NCBI GenBank assembly: GCA_963649615.1
Contig: CAVJIN010000005.1
Location: 1 to 64,000 of the forward strand
Direction: 5' to 3'
Source: UBA9732 sp963649615
Lineage (GTDB): Bacteria > Spirochaetota > Spirochaetia > Sphaerochaetales > Sphaerochaetaceae
Length of the DNA: 64,000 nucleotides
Below, one piece after another: positions 35,965-44,954 of the stretch (position 1 is its first letter; every line of letters starts with the position of its first letter). A model generated the notes under the pieces. It searched no databases. It saw nothing but the letters and a program-made list of their open reading frames with translations, and was not told the DNA's origin. The position numbers and the translations under genes were made by a program.

Positions 35965-37479
35965 TTAGAAATTGCGCATGTTGGTGGAGGGAAACTTTGG
36001 CTCGCTAGTCACATTAATTCCAAGTTTTCTGAGCCCTGAAGAATCACCTGCAGAGGGAATGTGGCTCATGTGAGACTCACAGCCACATAGTAATGGAAGT
36101 TTGTCTAGTGCTTTTTTTGCATCATCATTAATTGCGGCACTCATTGCAAGACAAATAAGAGTTTCATCAAGGTTGAGACTAATACCACGACCTTTAAGAA
36201 CATCACGCTTCATGGTAGTGACGGAATCTACAACTTGATGGGGAATAAGTTCAACTGATTTATCTATTCCAGCAAGAACTTTTAAAGAATTAAGAACTAG
36301 TGCACTTGAAGCATGCATGAAGGAGGAGTTATGGCCTGTGACAAATGTGCCGTCACTAAGCTGAATTGCAGCAGCACAAGTAATTCCATATTTACCTTTG
36401 CCTCTAGCAATGGCATCTTCAAGAGCTTTTTGCGCAACAGGTACAGTATACCGGTCTTCACACTTAAGACCCACCCTATCCATGATGGATGCACAGCGAG
36501 CAACGGTTTCTTTTGAACCAATGCCTTGAGCATATTCACAGGCAGACCGATAATATCGGCGTATAATTTCTTGGTTGGCGGCCTCACGCACGACTGCATC
36601 ATCACAGATACCAAAGCCTAGACGGTTTACGCCCATATCGGTTGGGGAATTATAATCAAGTGAGCCACCAGTTATCTTGTTGAGAATGCGCTTTAGGAGG
36701 GGAAAAGCCTCCATGTCGCGGTTATAGTTGACTGCAATTGAGCCAGTAGATGACACGTAAAAGTGGTCAATCTGGTTGAAATCACCAATGTCGGCTGTGG
36801 CGGCCTCGTAGGCTATGTTGACTGGATGATCAATAGGAAGATTCCAAATTGGGAAAGATTCAAACTTGGCATAACCGCTTTTGCGATTGTTTTTGTAATC
36901 GTGGTACATTTGAGATAGGCAGGTACCAAGTTTTCCACTACCTGGACCAGGAGCAGTAACCATGACAACAGGCTTATCGGTGGGAATGTATGGGTTGGCT
37001 CCATAGCCCTCGTCACTTACAACAAGGTCAACATTTTCTGGATAACCCATAATTTCTTTATGAAAGTAAACGTTAACCCCACGGCGTTGAAGCATGTCTG
37101 CAAAGTTTTTTGCACTAGATTCCCCTTTGTAACGGGTAATGACAACTTTATTGGCCTTAATGCCCCAAGAGGCAAAATCATCAATCATTTTAAAGACGTC
37201 CGTATCGTATGAGATACCAAAGTCAGAACGCATCTTTCTATGCTCAATATCGCCAGAATGGATGCAAATGATAACGTCAAGTTTGTCCCTGAAAGAGTGA
37301 AAAACCTTCATTTTATCATCAATATCAAAACCAGGAAGAACCCTGGCAGCATGGTAGTCAAAAAGAAGTTTTCCACCACATTCAAGATAGAGTTTACCAT
37401 CTACCTTTTTCATTCTTTCAAGAATATACTGATTCTGCTCTCTTAAATATTTAGCATTATCAAAACCAATTTTACCCAT
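35965..37479 (-). CDS. DUF1846 family protein
   Basis: A ~504-residue soluble protein matching the DUF1846 family: MGKIGFDNAKYLREQNQYIL at the start, VVMVTAPGPGSGKLGTCLSQ with a phosphate-loop-like GPGSGKLGT near 180, FNQIDHFYV and a C-terminal CAAAIQLSDG...GHNSSFMH segment. Structures of family members exist but the activity is unknown; nucleotide binding is suggested by the loop. ATG 37479 is preferred because AGGA lies 8 nt upstream; the ATG at 37488 overlaps the previous stop as ATGA. It follows the DJ-1-like gene in a two-gene unit. Confidence 0.85.
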   Translation of the reverse strand: MGKIGFDNAKYLREQNQYILERMKKVDGKLYLECGGKLLFDYHAARVLPGFDIDDKMKVFHSFRDKLDVIICIHSGDIEHRKMRSDFGISYDTDVFKMIDDFASWGIKANKVVITRYKGESSAKNFADMLQRRGVNVYFHKEIMGYPENVDLVVSDEGYGANPYIPTDKPVVMVTAPGPGSGKLGTCLSQMYHDYKNNRKSGYAKFESFPIWNLPIDHPVNIAYEAATADIGDFNQIDHFYVSSTGSIAVNYNRDMEAFPLLKRILNKITGGSLDYNSPTDMGVNRLGFGICDDAVVREAANQEIIRRYYRSACEYAQGIGSKETVARCASIMDRVGLKCEDRYTVPVAQKALEDAIARGKGKYGITCAAAIQLSDGTFVTGHNSSFMHASSALVLNSLKVLAGIDKSVELIPHQVVDSVTTMKRDVLKGRGISLNLDETLICLAMSAAINDDAKKALDKLPLLCGCESHMSHIPSAGDSSGLRKLGINVTSEPKFPSTNMRNF

Positions 37480-37484
37480 ACAAT

Positions 37485-38042
37485 TCATCCTAATTTGGAA
37501 ATATAAATCATATCATGTTTAAGTTTTTTAACTATTTCAGATCCAAGAAGTTCTTCTAATATCATAAAAGAGAAATCTGATGCACAGCCTGGACCAGAAG
37601 CTGTTATCACATGATCGTCTTGTACAACAACATAGCCATTAGCAAAACTAGTTGTTGGAGCATAAGATTCCATACCAGGATAGCAAACAGCAACCCTTGC
37701 CTCTAAAAGACCAAGAGGAGCAAGGACAACAGCTGGACTTGCGCAAATGGCACAAACAAGTCCTTCTTTGTTTACTTCATAAATAAGTTTCTGAACCACT
37801 TTACTTTTTATTAAATTTAAAGCTCCTGGCATTCCGCCAGGGAGAACAATGCAGGAGTATTTTTCGTTTGCATCAGAAACTTCAATATCACATGTTACAG
37901 AAATCCCATGAGAGCCAGTAATTAAAGTACTTCCAACACCTGCTACTGTAACTTCAAGACCTGCGCGTCTAAAAATATCAATTGGAGTGATGGCTTCAAT
38001 TTCTTCAAAACCATTTGCCAAAACAACAACTACTTTTTTCAT
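37485..38042 (-). CDS. DJ-1/PfpI family protein
   Basis: A 185-residue DJ-1/ThiJ/PfpI superfamily protein. The conserved glutamate lies in GFEEIEA (near 14), and the reactive cysteine in CAICASPAVVLAP (near 103). These match the DJ-1/YajL branch, which has been linked to repair of glycated or oxidised molecules; the assignment among these is open. ATG 38042 has GGGGG 5 nt upstream. It is coupled to the DUF1846 gene and the pair is bracketed by repeats C and D. Confidence 0.85.
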   Translation of the reverse strand: MKKVVVVLANGFEEIEAITPIDIFRRAGLEVTVAGVGSTLITGSHGISVTCDIEVSDANEKYSCIVLPGGMPGALNLIKSKVVQKLIYEVNKEGLVCAICASPAVVLAPLGLLEARVAVCYPGMESYAPTTSFANGYVVVQDDHVITASGPGCASDFSFMILEELLGSEIVKKLKHDMIYISKLG

Positions 38043-38068
38043 ACAATCCCCCAAGGCCTAATCCTATA

Positions 38069-38160
38069 AAAAGTAATGAAAACTCGCAAATTCTGCTCTT
38101 TTCATTAAAAAAAGTAATGAAAAAGCTAATTTTTCAACTTTTTCATTGAATTTACAGCAG
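38069..38160. repeat. AT-rich four-arm repeat (copy D)
   Basis: Arms TAATGAAAA (38074-38082), TTTTCATT (38099-38106), TAATGAAAAA (38115-38124) and TTTTTCATT (38139-38147). Pairs 1-2, 3-4 and the alternative 2-3 are all possible. It is homologous to copy C, 2.2 kb away in the same orientation, with the DUF1846 and DJ-1 genes between. Confidence 0.7.
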
Positions 38161-38166
38161 AAAAAA

Positions 38167-38289
38167 AATGCACCCAAAGACCAAGAATAGATTCGCCGGT
38201 ATTTGGGATGCAGTACAAGAAGCAAATCATGGGACAGTGCTCTGCTGCACGGCCCATGATGTAGCGACGCAGTAATGCACCCAAAGACC
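38167..38289. repeat. GC-rich hairpin element with 16-bp direct repeats at its ends
   Basis: AATGCACCCAAAGACC occurs at 38167-38182 and again at 38274-38289. Between them ATCATGGG (38226-38233) pairs with CCCATGAT (38253-38260), enclosing GTGC/GCAC (38237-38240/38247-38250), and GCAGTA occurs on both sides (38210 and 38269). The last direct repeat ends at the asnS stop codon. Degenerate relatives lie at 31646-31690 and perhaps 49434-49456. No ORF is convincing here. Confidence 0.6.
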
Positions 38290-39671
38290 TAGAATTCAGC
38301 TTGTTTGGCGGCACGAGGATAAGGAATCACATCTCTAATATTCTGCATCCCTGTCACATATTGAACAGCCCTGTCAAATCCAAGGCCAAAACCAGAATGT
38401 GGAACGGTGCCATACTTTCTTAAATCTAAATACCACCAATAATCTTCTTCTCTAAGTCCTAATTCAGCCATTCTGGCTCTTAGAACATCGTATCTGTATT
38501 CTCTTTCACTTCCACCAATGATTTCACCAAGACGTGGGGCAAGAACGTCCATAGCCCTAACGGTTTTGCCGTCTTCGTTTAGTTTCATGTAGAAACTCTT
38601 AATTTCTTTTGGATAATCTGTGACAATGACAGGACATTTGCAAATTTCTTCCGTTAGGAATCTTTCATGCTCGGTTTGAAGGTCACAACCCCAGTAAGGC
38701 TTGAATTCAAATTTATCGGCATACTTTTCAAGCTCTTTAACAGCATCGGTGTATGTGAGGTGTGCAAATGGGCTTTCTACAACGTGGCGAATAGTGTCCT
38801 TGACGCCGGGCTCAATAAACTTGGAGAAGAAGTCCATGTCTTCGTCGCATTCTTCTAGAACGTAGCTGAAGACAGATTTGAGGAAGCTTTCTGCAATCTC
38901 CATATCGCCTTCAAGGGTGCAAAAGGACATCTCCGGCTCAACCATCCAGAACTCGGCCAAGTGACGCTTGGTGTTGGAGTTTTCTGCACGGAAGGTAGGA
39001 CCAAAAGTGTAGATATTGCGCAGTGCAGTGGCATAAGTCTCGCCTTCAAGCTGACCGCTAACGGTGAGGCTGGTGTGCTTTCCAAAGAAGTCTTTTGAAT
39101 AATCAATATCGCCATTCTCTAAGAGAGGAGGATTTTTCATGTCTAAGGTTGTTACTTGGAACATTTGGCCTGCTCCTTCACAATCACTTGCAGTAATTAG
39201 TGGAGTATGAACATAGTAGAAATCGTTCTCTTGGAAGAACTTATGAACGGCAAAAGCCATTTTACTTCTTACTCTTGCTACGGCACCAATTGTGTTGGTT
39301 CTAGCTCTAAGATGCGCAATGTCACGAAGGTATTCAAGAGTATGTCTCTTCTTTTGAAGAGGATAGTCGGCAGGAGCTTCACCTATTAGTTTAATTGAAG
39401 TAGCCTTCAGTTCTACAGCTTGGTCACCACCTTCAGAGGCAACAATTTGACCTTCACAGACAACAGAGCATCCGGTTGAAAGGGAATTGAGGAGATTATT
39501 ATCAAAAACAGCTTTATCTGCAACGACTTGAAGCCCCTTGAGGCAAGTTCCGTCGTTAACTTCAATGAAACAGACATTTTTGCTGTCTCTTTTGGTTCTG
39601 ACCCAACCTTCTGCTACAACAGGAGTAGGTCCTGGCTGCATAGCTTTCAATTTTTTGATAACTGTTTGCAT
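38289..39671 (-). CDS. asnS: Asparaginyl-tRNA synthetase
   Basis: A class IIb synthetase of 460 residues. The OB-fold anticodon-binding domain (VAEGWVRTKRDSKNVCFIEV) is followed by the catalytic core: motif 2 region FGPTFRAENSNTKRHLAEFW and motif 3 GFGLGFDRAVQYVTG with IRDVIPYPR. ATG 39671 has SD AGGAG; a longer reading frame to 39716 lacks an SD. Its substrate tRNA-Asn is encoded at 59048. Confidence 0.96.
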   Translation of the reverse strand: MQTVIKKLKAMQPGPTPVVAEGWVRTKRDSKNVCFIEVNDGTCLKGLQVVADKAVFDNNLLNSLSTGCSVVCEGQIVASEGGDQAVELKATSIKLIGEAPADYPLQKKRHTLEYLRDIAHLRARTNTIGAVARVRSKMAFAVHKFFQENDFYYVHTPLITASDCEGAGQMFQVTTLDMKNPPLLENGDIDYSKDFFGKHTSLTVSGQLEGETYATALRNIYTFGPTFRAENSNTKRHLAEFWMVEPEMSFCTLEGDMEIAESFLKSVFSYVLEECDEDMDFFSKFIEPGVKDTIRHVVESPFAHLTYTDAVKELEKYADKFEFKPYWGCDLQTEHERFLTEEICKCPVIVTDYPKEIKSFYMKLNEDGKTVRAMDVLAPRLGEIIGGSEREYRYDVLRARMAELGLREEDYWWYLDLRKYGTVPHSGFGLGFDRAVQYVTGMQNIRDVIPYPRAAKQAEF

Positions 39672-39780
39672 ACTATAATCTCCTTTTATAACGAGTTTAT
39701 AATGAGTTTTTTGCAAAATCCCTATAAATTCCCATGAATTCAGATATTAAAAACCCAATTAGTATTAGTCAAGTAAGTAA

Positions 39781-40545
39781 TCAAGTAAGTTGGCCACTGT
39801 ATTGGACACCGCGCTGGCAAACCTGAGCATTGAAAGGACTCATCACAGAGGCCACTCGTTGCACCGTGTTATTGCTATCCGATACATGTATTAAATACAC
39901 CGGTGTATGAGATTTTTCATATCCACAAGAAGTCAAAAATTCTTTAGCTTGATCATTGGAAAGATGGCCACGCTCCCCTGCAATTCTTTTTTTCAAGTAG
40001 ATTGGATACGGACCCGTACGCAACATCTCAGCATCATAGTTAGATTCAAGAAACAACAAGTCTGCATCTTTTGCCTGACTTTGCATCTCCTCTGTATAAC
40101 AACCAGTGTCAGTAATCAGAACTATTTTCTTATCTTCACAAGAAATAACATACCCAACACTACCTGCACTATCATGACTCGAATAAAACGAATTTACACA
40201 AAAAGGGCCAATCTCAAAGCTTGTTCCAGGCACAAATGACATCTTACAAGATGGAGGTAACCCCATTTTGTCATATTCCACGTGAGCATAACGTAACACA
40301 TTTTCGCTAACATAAACCGGCCTACCTGTCTTTCTTGCAAACACGGCCGCACCGCTATTGTGGTCTGGATGCATATGAGTTAGAAGTAATGCCTCCACAC
40401 AAGATAGCTGCATGCCAGTTTCAGACATGCGTGTCTCAATTTTGCGTAGCGAGTAGCCAGCGTCCACCATAATAGCATGCGAACCACACAAGAACACATA
40501 ACTGTTCCCACAGCTACCACTTCCAAGAACGCTAAATCTAATCAC
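39781..40545 (-). CDS. MBL-fold metallo-hydrolase, WalJ/YycJ-like
   Basis: A 254-residue metallo-beta-lactamase-fold protein. Metal ligands are visible in LLTHMHPDHNSGA, SSHDS and ITDTGCYT, with ERGHLSNDQA near the C-terminus, as in WalJ/YycJ (a 5'-exonuclease-like family). A GTG start (40545) is chosen since GAGGGG lies just upstream and VIRFSVLGSGSCGNS is the family N-terminus. It lies downstream of a tRNA gene terminator. Confidence 0.85.
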   Translation of the reverse strand: MIRFSVLGSGSCGNSYVFLCGSHAIMVDAGYSLRKIETRMSETGMQLSCVEALLLTHMHPDHNSGAAVFARKTGRPVYVSENVLRYAHVEYDKMGLPPSCKMSFVPGTSFEIGPFCVNSFYSSHDSAGSVGYVISCEDKKIVLITDTGCYTEEMQSQAKDADLLFLESNYDAEMLRTGPYPIYLKKRIAGERGHLSNDQAKEFLTSCGYEKSHTPVYLIHVSDSNNTVQRVASVMSPFNAQVCQRGVQYSGQLT

Positions 40546-40606
40546 TATGCCCCTCTTAGCCCGATTTTTTTGCAATCATATCTAGAGAAAATCCTCTATA
40601 TAGCAA

Positions 40607-40632
40607 AAAATCCTTGGCGAACCAAGGATTTT
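40607..40632 (-). terminator. Terminator downstream of tRNA-Met
   Basis: An 11-bp stem, AAAATCCTTGG (40607-40617) and CCAAGGATTTT (40622-40632), with a 4-nt loop and T-run on the minus strand. It immediately follows the tRNA gene. Confidence 0.85.
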
Positions 40633-40636
40633 TATT

Positions 40637-40709
40637 TAGCGGCGAAGGGCCACGATCCCCTGACCGATCGGATATGAGCCGATTGCTCTACCAGCTGAGC
40701 TACGCCGCC
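40637..40709 (-). tRNA. tRNA-Met (CAT), elongator type
   Basis: A 73-nt cloverleaf: acceptor GGCGGCG with CGCCGCT (closing G-T pair), D arm GCTC/GAGC, anticodon arm ATCGG-CTCATAT-CCGAT, T stem AGGGG/CCCTT, discriminator A, no encoded CCA. The acceptor stem and D arm fit elongator tRNA-Met, though a lysidine-modified tRNA-Ile2 cannot be fully excluded. The T loop reads ATCGTGG instead of TTCGAAT, so the T54-A58 pair is inverted to A54-T58. Confidence 0.85.
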
Positions 40710-40753
40710 AAGCCTTTGATTTTATAGAACATTTGAGAAAAAATGACAATACC

Positions 40754-41191
40754 TTAAAGATTGTTTTTTATAGACAAAGCCACAATGAAAGAACCATCAA
40801 CAACAAAACTAACAATCTCCGAGCCAAATCTTACAGAAATGGACACACTTCCATCTCCATTGTAAGAAAGTGCTGACATAACAAAATTTTTGGCTGGAAG
40901 ATTTTCAGAGAGAAAAGAACTGAAGACTTCCGCAATGGAGGCCCTAGAATTAGGATGCACATATGTTTCTAACCATTCATAACTGAATTCTAAAGAAACA
41001 GCTTCAGCTAAAAAAGAATGAAAAACCGTATCATCTGTTTGAACCGTCTGCCCCATATCTGAATCAATAGGCAGAACAGACTCCTTGCTTAAACCTTGAG
41101 AAGGAAGAAAAATCCTCACATTGGAGCAAAAAGCAAAAGAAGGAATAAACAAAAGAGATAAAACAATTAAAGCCTTTTTTATTTTTATCAC
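40754..41191 (-). CDS. Exported protein of unknown function
   Basis: A 145-residue protein with an N-terminal signal peptide (IKIKKALIVLSLLFIPSFAF, cleavage near AFC-SN) and a mature part predicted as mixed beta-rich. The start codon is GTG and no SD is evident. The cysteine near the cleavage site does not fit a normal lipobox (FAFC), so periplasmic secretion is favoured over lipidation. I recognise no family. It is divergent from the ttcA-like gene. Confidence 0.6.
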   Translation of the reverse strand: MIKIKKALIVLSLLFIPSFAFCSNVRIFLPSQGLSKESVLPIDSDMGQTVQTDDTVFHSFLAEAVSLEFSYEWLETYVHPNSRASIAEVFSSFLSENLPAKNFVMSALSYNGDGSVSISVRFGSEIVSFVVDGSFIVALSIKNNL

Positions 41192-41255
41192 AATTTATAT
41201 TTTCCACTAAAAGCCACTTGTCCTCAAGACTCTTTGACTTTATTATTCAAAAATC

Positions 41256-42041
41256 ATGAAAGAAGAAATCAAAAGTCCATACGACGACTCTAAACTCTCA
41301 TACAAAAACATTCTCAATGGAAATATGCCACCTTGGGTGATGAGATTTATCAAAGCCGTTGGAAAGGGAATAAATGATTTTGACATGATAAGAGATAAAG
41401 AGGAGATTCTACTGGGAGTCTCTGGAGGAAAAGATTCTCTTGCCTTAGCCCTGGCATTATCTGTAAGAAAAAAATGGCTTCCTATTGATTACAAACTTCA
41501 TGCCATCATGATTAACTGGATTGAACATCCAATTGATGAAAGCTACAGACCAAGGCTTAAAGAATACTTCAATGATTTAGGCATTGATTTTGAAATAATT
41601 GATGAATATCAATTCCCTGAAAGTTTCAAGGGAGACTTCAACTGCTACCTTTGCTCTAGAAATAGACGAAGAATTCTCTTTGAGATTGCTCAAGAAAGAG
41701 GATTCAAACAAATAGCAATGGGCCACCATCTAGACGATTTGGTTGAAACCACAATGATGAACTTATTCTTTAGAGGAAACTTTGCAACAATGAATCCAAT
41801 TCAAGAATTCTTTGATGGAAAACTCTATGTTATAAGACCAATGATTGAAATTCATGAGCAAACTTTAATCAGACTTGCGCAAGCTTATGATCTGCCTGTT
41901 ATCAAACCGGTTTGCCCTTATGACCAAACAAATATTAGAGCAAATTTAAAACCAATAGTCAAAGAACTCTGCAAAATGGACAAATTTACACGAGAACATG
42001 TGTTTTCTGCCCATGATTTGACTTGTAAAGTAAAGCGCTAG
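41256..42041 (+). CDS. TtcA-like tRNA thiolation protein (PP-loop ATPase)
   Basis: An adenine nucleotide alpha hydrolase of 261 residues. The PP-loop SGGKDS is at 56-61, the CxxC pair lies in FNCYLCSRNRRR near 127-136, GHHLDDLVETTMMNLFFRG follows, and a third cysteine lies in KPVCPYDQ. This is the TtcA/TtuA pattern with an iron-sulfur cluster, thiolating cytidine 32 or another tRNA base. No SD is evident before the ATG. It precedes the large envelope protein gene by ~100 bp with a separate promoter. Confidence 0.82.
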   Translation: MKEEIKSPYDDSKLSYKNILNGNMPPWVMRFIKAVGKGINDFDMIRDKEEILLGVSGGKDSLALALALSVRKKWLPIDYKLHAIMINWIEHPIDESYRPRLKEYFNDLGIDFEIIDEYQFPESFKGDFNCYLCSRNRRRILFEIAQERGFKQIAMGHHLDDLVETTMMNLFFRGNFATMNPIQEFFDGKLYVIRPMIEIHEQTLIRLAQAYDLPVIKPVCPYDQTNIRANLKPIVKELCKMDKFTREHVFSAHDLTCKVKR

Positions 42042-42043
42042 TA

Positions 42044-42132
42044 TTGGCAAAAATACCCTATTGATATTATTATATTATGATGTGACCTCATTAGGCCCAG
42101 GAGATTTGGTTTGGGGAAGGGTTAGATGCCCC
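42044..42132 (+). promoter_or_regulatory. Promoter and short structured leader of the envelope-protein gene
   Basis: TTGGCA (42044-42049) and TATTAT (42068-42073) with an 18-bp spacer, then a leader containing GGGG (42113-42116) that can pair with CCCC (42129-42132) just before the SD AAGGAG. No known riboswitch class was recognised. Confidence 0.4.
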
Positions 42133-42145
42133 TGAAGGAGTTTTT

Positions 42146-44950
42146 ATGGACGGAAAGAAAATGAAGAAGATTATTGCAGTAGTTCTTATTACAGCTATAG
42201 CAATTGGTTCCATTTTTGCATCTCCACTCACTTTGGTCGGTTCTGTTGGTAATGCCAAAGTTTACGATGATACTTTTAAATCAGTAGTTGAAGTTAATTC
42301 AGTCGAGTCTAACTGGATTATTCGCACCAGCGATAATGTGGTAGTACTTGAAAATGAAGACGTAAAACTTACAGTTGGAGAGAATTCTCTCGTTAAGGTT
42401 TTGTCTTTAGATGAAACAACTCCTGTTGTTTACCTCTTAGATGGATGGCTTGGAGCAACAGCAAAAGAAAACGTTAACATACTCACAGTCAAAACCCCAG
42501 TCACAATTTACAGCGTAACAGCAAAGTCAACTGTTGTTATTCTTTCTAATGAGACAGAAGAAAGCGGTTACGTCTATGAAGGAAATGCAAACATTACAAA
42601 CTGCATTACTGGAGCAATCAAGGATCTTAAGCAAGAAGAATATCTTGATCTTTCTAAAAGTAACGTAATACCACAACTCCCAACAGAGGGTTCAGAAATT
42701 GCAAAAACCATTGAGCAGTTCCTAGTTGAAACAACCGCAACAGCTGAGACAGTTGAAACAGCTGAGACAGTTGAAACACCTGAGACAGCTGAAACAGAAG
42801 TGGAAACAGTTGCTGAAGTTACTGAGGTTCCTGTTGAACCAGCAGTGGTTATCAACCCTCTCAAAACAGTATTAACATATGCAGGTTATAAAGCATCCAT
42901 TACTGCTTATGTTGGAAAAGCTTACATTGAATATCCAGCATTTGTTACTGCCCAAGAAATTTATGATGCAGCAACTGCGGTTTACAGTGCCTATGGAACT
43001 TACCTTGATGGTGTTTATATTGAAGTTGTTGAGGATGGATTAGCAGTTGTAACCTATCCAGAAACCTATGGTGAAGCTGAATTCAATATTGCTGTTTCTT
43101 TACTTAAGAAAGAACTTCCTTACTACATTGCTTCCCTCTTTGGCCTTTCAGACACAGACAAGGAAGAGTTAAAAGATCTTCCAATTGTTACGCAGCCTGC
43201 TACAATTGAAATAAAAAATCGCAATACTGAACCATTAACCAAAGAAGTTATTGTCCCTCTTTCAAAAACATTCTCTTATGCTGATTATGAAGCAACTATA
43301 ACAGCTGATGTTGGAAAAGCTTATATTGAATATCCAACATTTGTTACTGCACAAGAAATTTATGATGCTGCAGCTGTGGCTTACAGCGTCTATGGTGCTT
43401 ATCTAAATGATGTTTACATTCAAGTTGTGGAAGATGGTAAGGCCGTTGTAACTTATCCAGAAACCTACGGCGAAGCTGAATTTAATTTGGCAGTCTCTCT
43501 TCTTGAAAAAGAACTTCCTTACTACATTGCTTCTTTGTTTAAGTCAGAAACTCCTGTAGCAGAAGTAGAAGCAGAAACCAAAGCTGAAGTTAAAACAGAT
43601 GAAAAAGAAGCTGACATAATTGAAGTAACAACTACAGAGATTCCGGCAGCTCCAACCATGGAAAAACCTGCTTCAGAAAAGAAACAATCCAATGTTGAGT
43701 TTGGTGGAACCATTAGCGTAGTCTATGGAAAGTATACAAAAGGCTCTGAATACAAGCCATTTATTGACAGACATATAATTCGTAGAATTGGTTTTGCACC
43801 AAAGAATGCTGTGATTGCACTTGATCCATACGTAACAATTGACAACTTAACAATTGGGCTTCACCTCTCAATTAATGTCGCCAATATCAAAGAAAGCTTT
43901 AATTTCATAACCAATAAGGGCGTTTCAGGCTATCTAAACAGCATTGCACGCTATATTGGCAGAGTTAATTACAATACAGATACTCTTAATATCGATATTG
44001 ATAGAAACCACAGCGTTGAATTCTCAAGCCCAGTCTTCCACTCCTTAGACAAGGCCTTTGATGAAAACAACAGCCTAGTTGCAACCGGTAATTTGAATCT
44101 TGGTTTCCTCACAATAAGTGGATTTGTAGATGATCTTCAAATGACAAATCATCTTAATGGAAGGAAACAGTTTGCTGGTGTTAACCTCGCAACAGGCTCA
44201 AAGAATGTTGCAGTGAACGCCTCTGTAATTGCAAATGTTCATAGTTTCAAAAACATTGATTTTTATCCCGCAATTGATGCATCAACAACTCTTAGTGTAA
44301 ACAAATTTGATGTTGAAATTTACGCAGGAATTGCCAGTTTCTTTAATGTAAAGAATACAAAAGGCCTAAATATTCTCGCAAAAACGCAAGTAACTCTTAG
44401 CACAAACCTCTTCAACTTTGGTATTGGTGTTGCTTACAACAAGGGAGATCATATCAACAACATTGTTAACAACTCACCAGTAACAGTTATTAAGGCCTTT
44501 AATGGACAATCCCTTGATGTCCTCTTGTCAGCAGGAATTAACTGGGGCATCTTCTCCATGAGCGGTTCTATGACTCTTCCACTTTCTCTCAACGGAAATG
44601 GTGGACATCTCGCATACAACACCGTTAAGACTAGAAGTGGAAACCAAATTGACATTACAGCCGATGTTCTTACCATTACCGGAAAACTTGATTTCAACAC
44701 TGTTTCACTTTCAGGTGGAATCTTATTTGAAGGCTTCTCTGGCAGATTTGCAAATTTCGCAAAATCAATCATTAAAAAGTCTGGCAGACGTTCAGCAGTT
44801 GCAGGACTTTTGGACAGTGAACTTGCAACAATGTATGCACAGATGACATTGAAATTTGGTGACTTTGAAACCTACGTAAGAGGTGACATGGCAACCATTG
44901 ATGGCTACAAGAGAGTTTCAACCTCCTTGGGTGCATCCTTTACTTTCTAA
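42146..44950 (+). CDS. Large outer-membrane protein: FecR-like domain, two ~90-residue repeats, C-terminal beta-barrel
   Basis: A 934-residue exported protein. A signal peptide ends near residue 25 (IGSIFASPL). Residues ~50-175 look like a FecR-type beta domain (WIIRTSDNVVVLE, LTVGENSLVKV). A Thr/Glu-rich linker follows (~190-235), then two copies of a repeat domain at ~240-332 and ~373-466, each containing KAYIEYP-FVTAQEIYDA, AVVTYPETYGEAEFN and KELPYYIASLF. After a second acidic linker, residues ~515-934 alternate in the manner of an outer-membrane barrel and end in the aromatic SFTF expected of barrel-assembly substrates. The repeat also occurs four times in the lipoprotein at 59257-61206. 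SD AAGGAG precedes the ATG. Function unknown. Confidence 0.75.
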   Translation: MDGKKMKKIIAVVLITAIAIGSIFASPLTLVGSVGNAKVYDDTFKSVVEVNSVESNWIIRTSDNVVVLENEDVKLTVGENSLVKVLSLDETTPVVYLLDGWLGATAKENVNILTVKTPVTIYSVTAKSTVVILSNETEESGYVYEGNANITNCITGAIKDLKQEEYLDLSKSNVIPQLPTEGSEIAKTIEQFLVETTATAETVETAETVETPETAETEVETVAEVTEVPVEPAVVINPLKTVLTYAGYKASITAYVGKAYIEYPAFVTAQEIYDAATAVYSAYGTYLDGVYIEVVEDGLAVVTYPETYGEAEFNIAVSLLKKELPYYIASLFGLSDTDKEELKDLPIVTQPATIEIKNRNTEPLTKEVIVPLSKTFSYADYEATITADVGKAYIEYPTFVTAQEIYDAAAVAYSVYGAYLNDVYIQVVEDGKAVVTYPETYGEAEFNLAVSLLEKELPYYIASLFKSETPVAEVEAETKAEVKTDEKEADIIEVTTTEIPAAPTMEKPASEKKQSNVEFGGTISVVYGKYTKGSEYKPFIDRHIIRRIGFAPKNAVIALDPYVTIDNLTIGLHLSINVANIKESFNFITNKGVSGYLNSIARYIGRVNYNTDTLNIDIDRNHSVEFSSPVFHSLDKAFDENNSLVATGNLNLGFLTISGFVDDLQMTNHLNGRKQFAGVNLATGSKNVAVNASVIANVHSFKNIDFYPAIDASTTLSVNKFDVEIYAGIASFFNVKNTKGLNILAKTQVTLSTNLFNFGIGVAYNKGDHINNIVNNSPVTVIKAFNGQSLDVLLSAGINWGIFSMSGSMTLPLSLNGNGGHLAYNTVKTRSGNQIDITADVLTITGKLDFNTVSLSGGILFEGFSGRFANFAKSIIKKSGRRSAVAGLLDSELATMYAQMTLKFGDFETYVRGDMATIDGYKRVSTSLGASFTF

Positions 44951-44954
44951 AATA

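Noticed and set aside
38126..38314. 62-codon frame across the GC-rich repeat
   Set aside because: It covers the hairpin and direct repeats and has no SD or family similarity.
42046..42145. Riboswitch in the leader of the barrel-protein gene
   Set aside because: A small GGGG/CCCC hairpin is present but it does not match any aptamer class I know.
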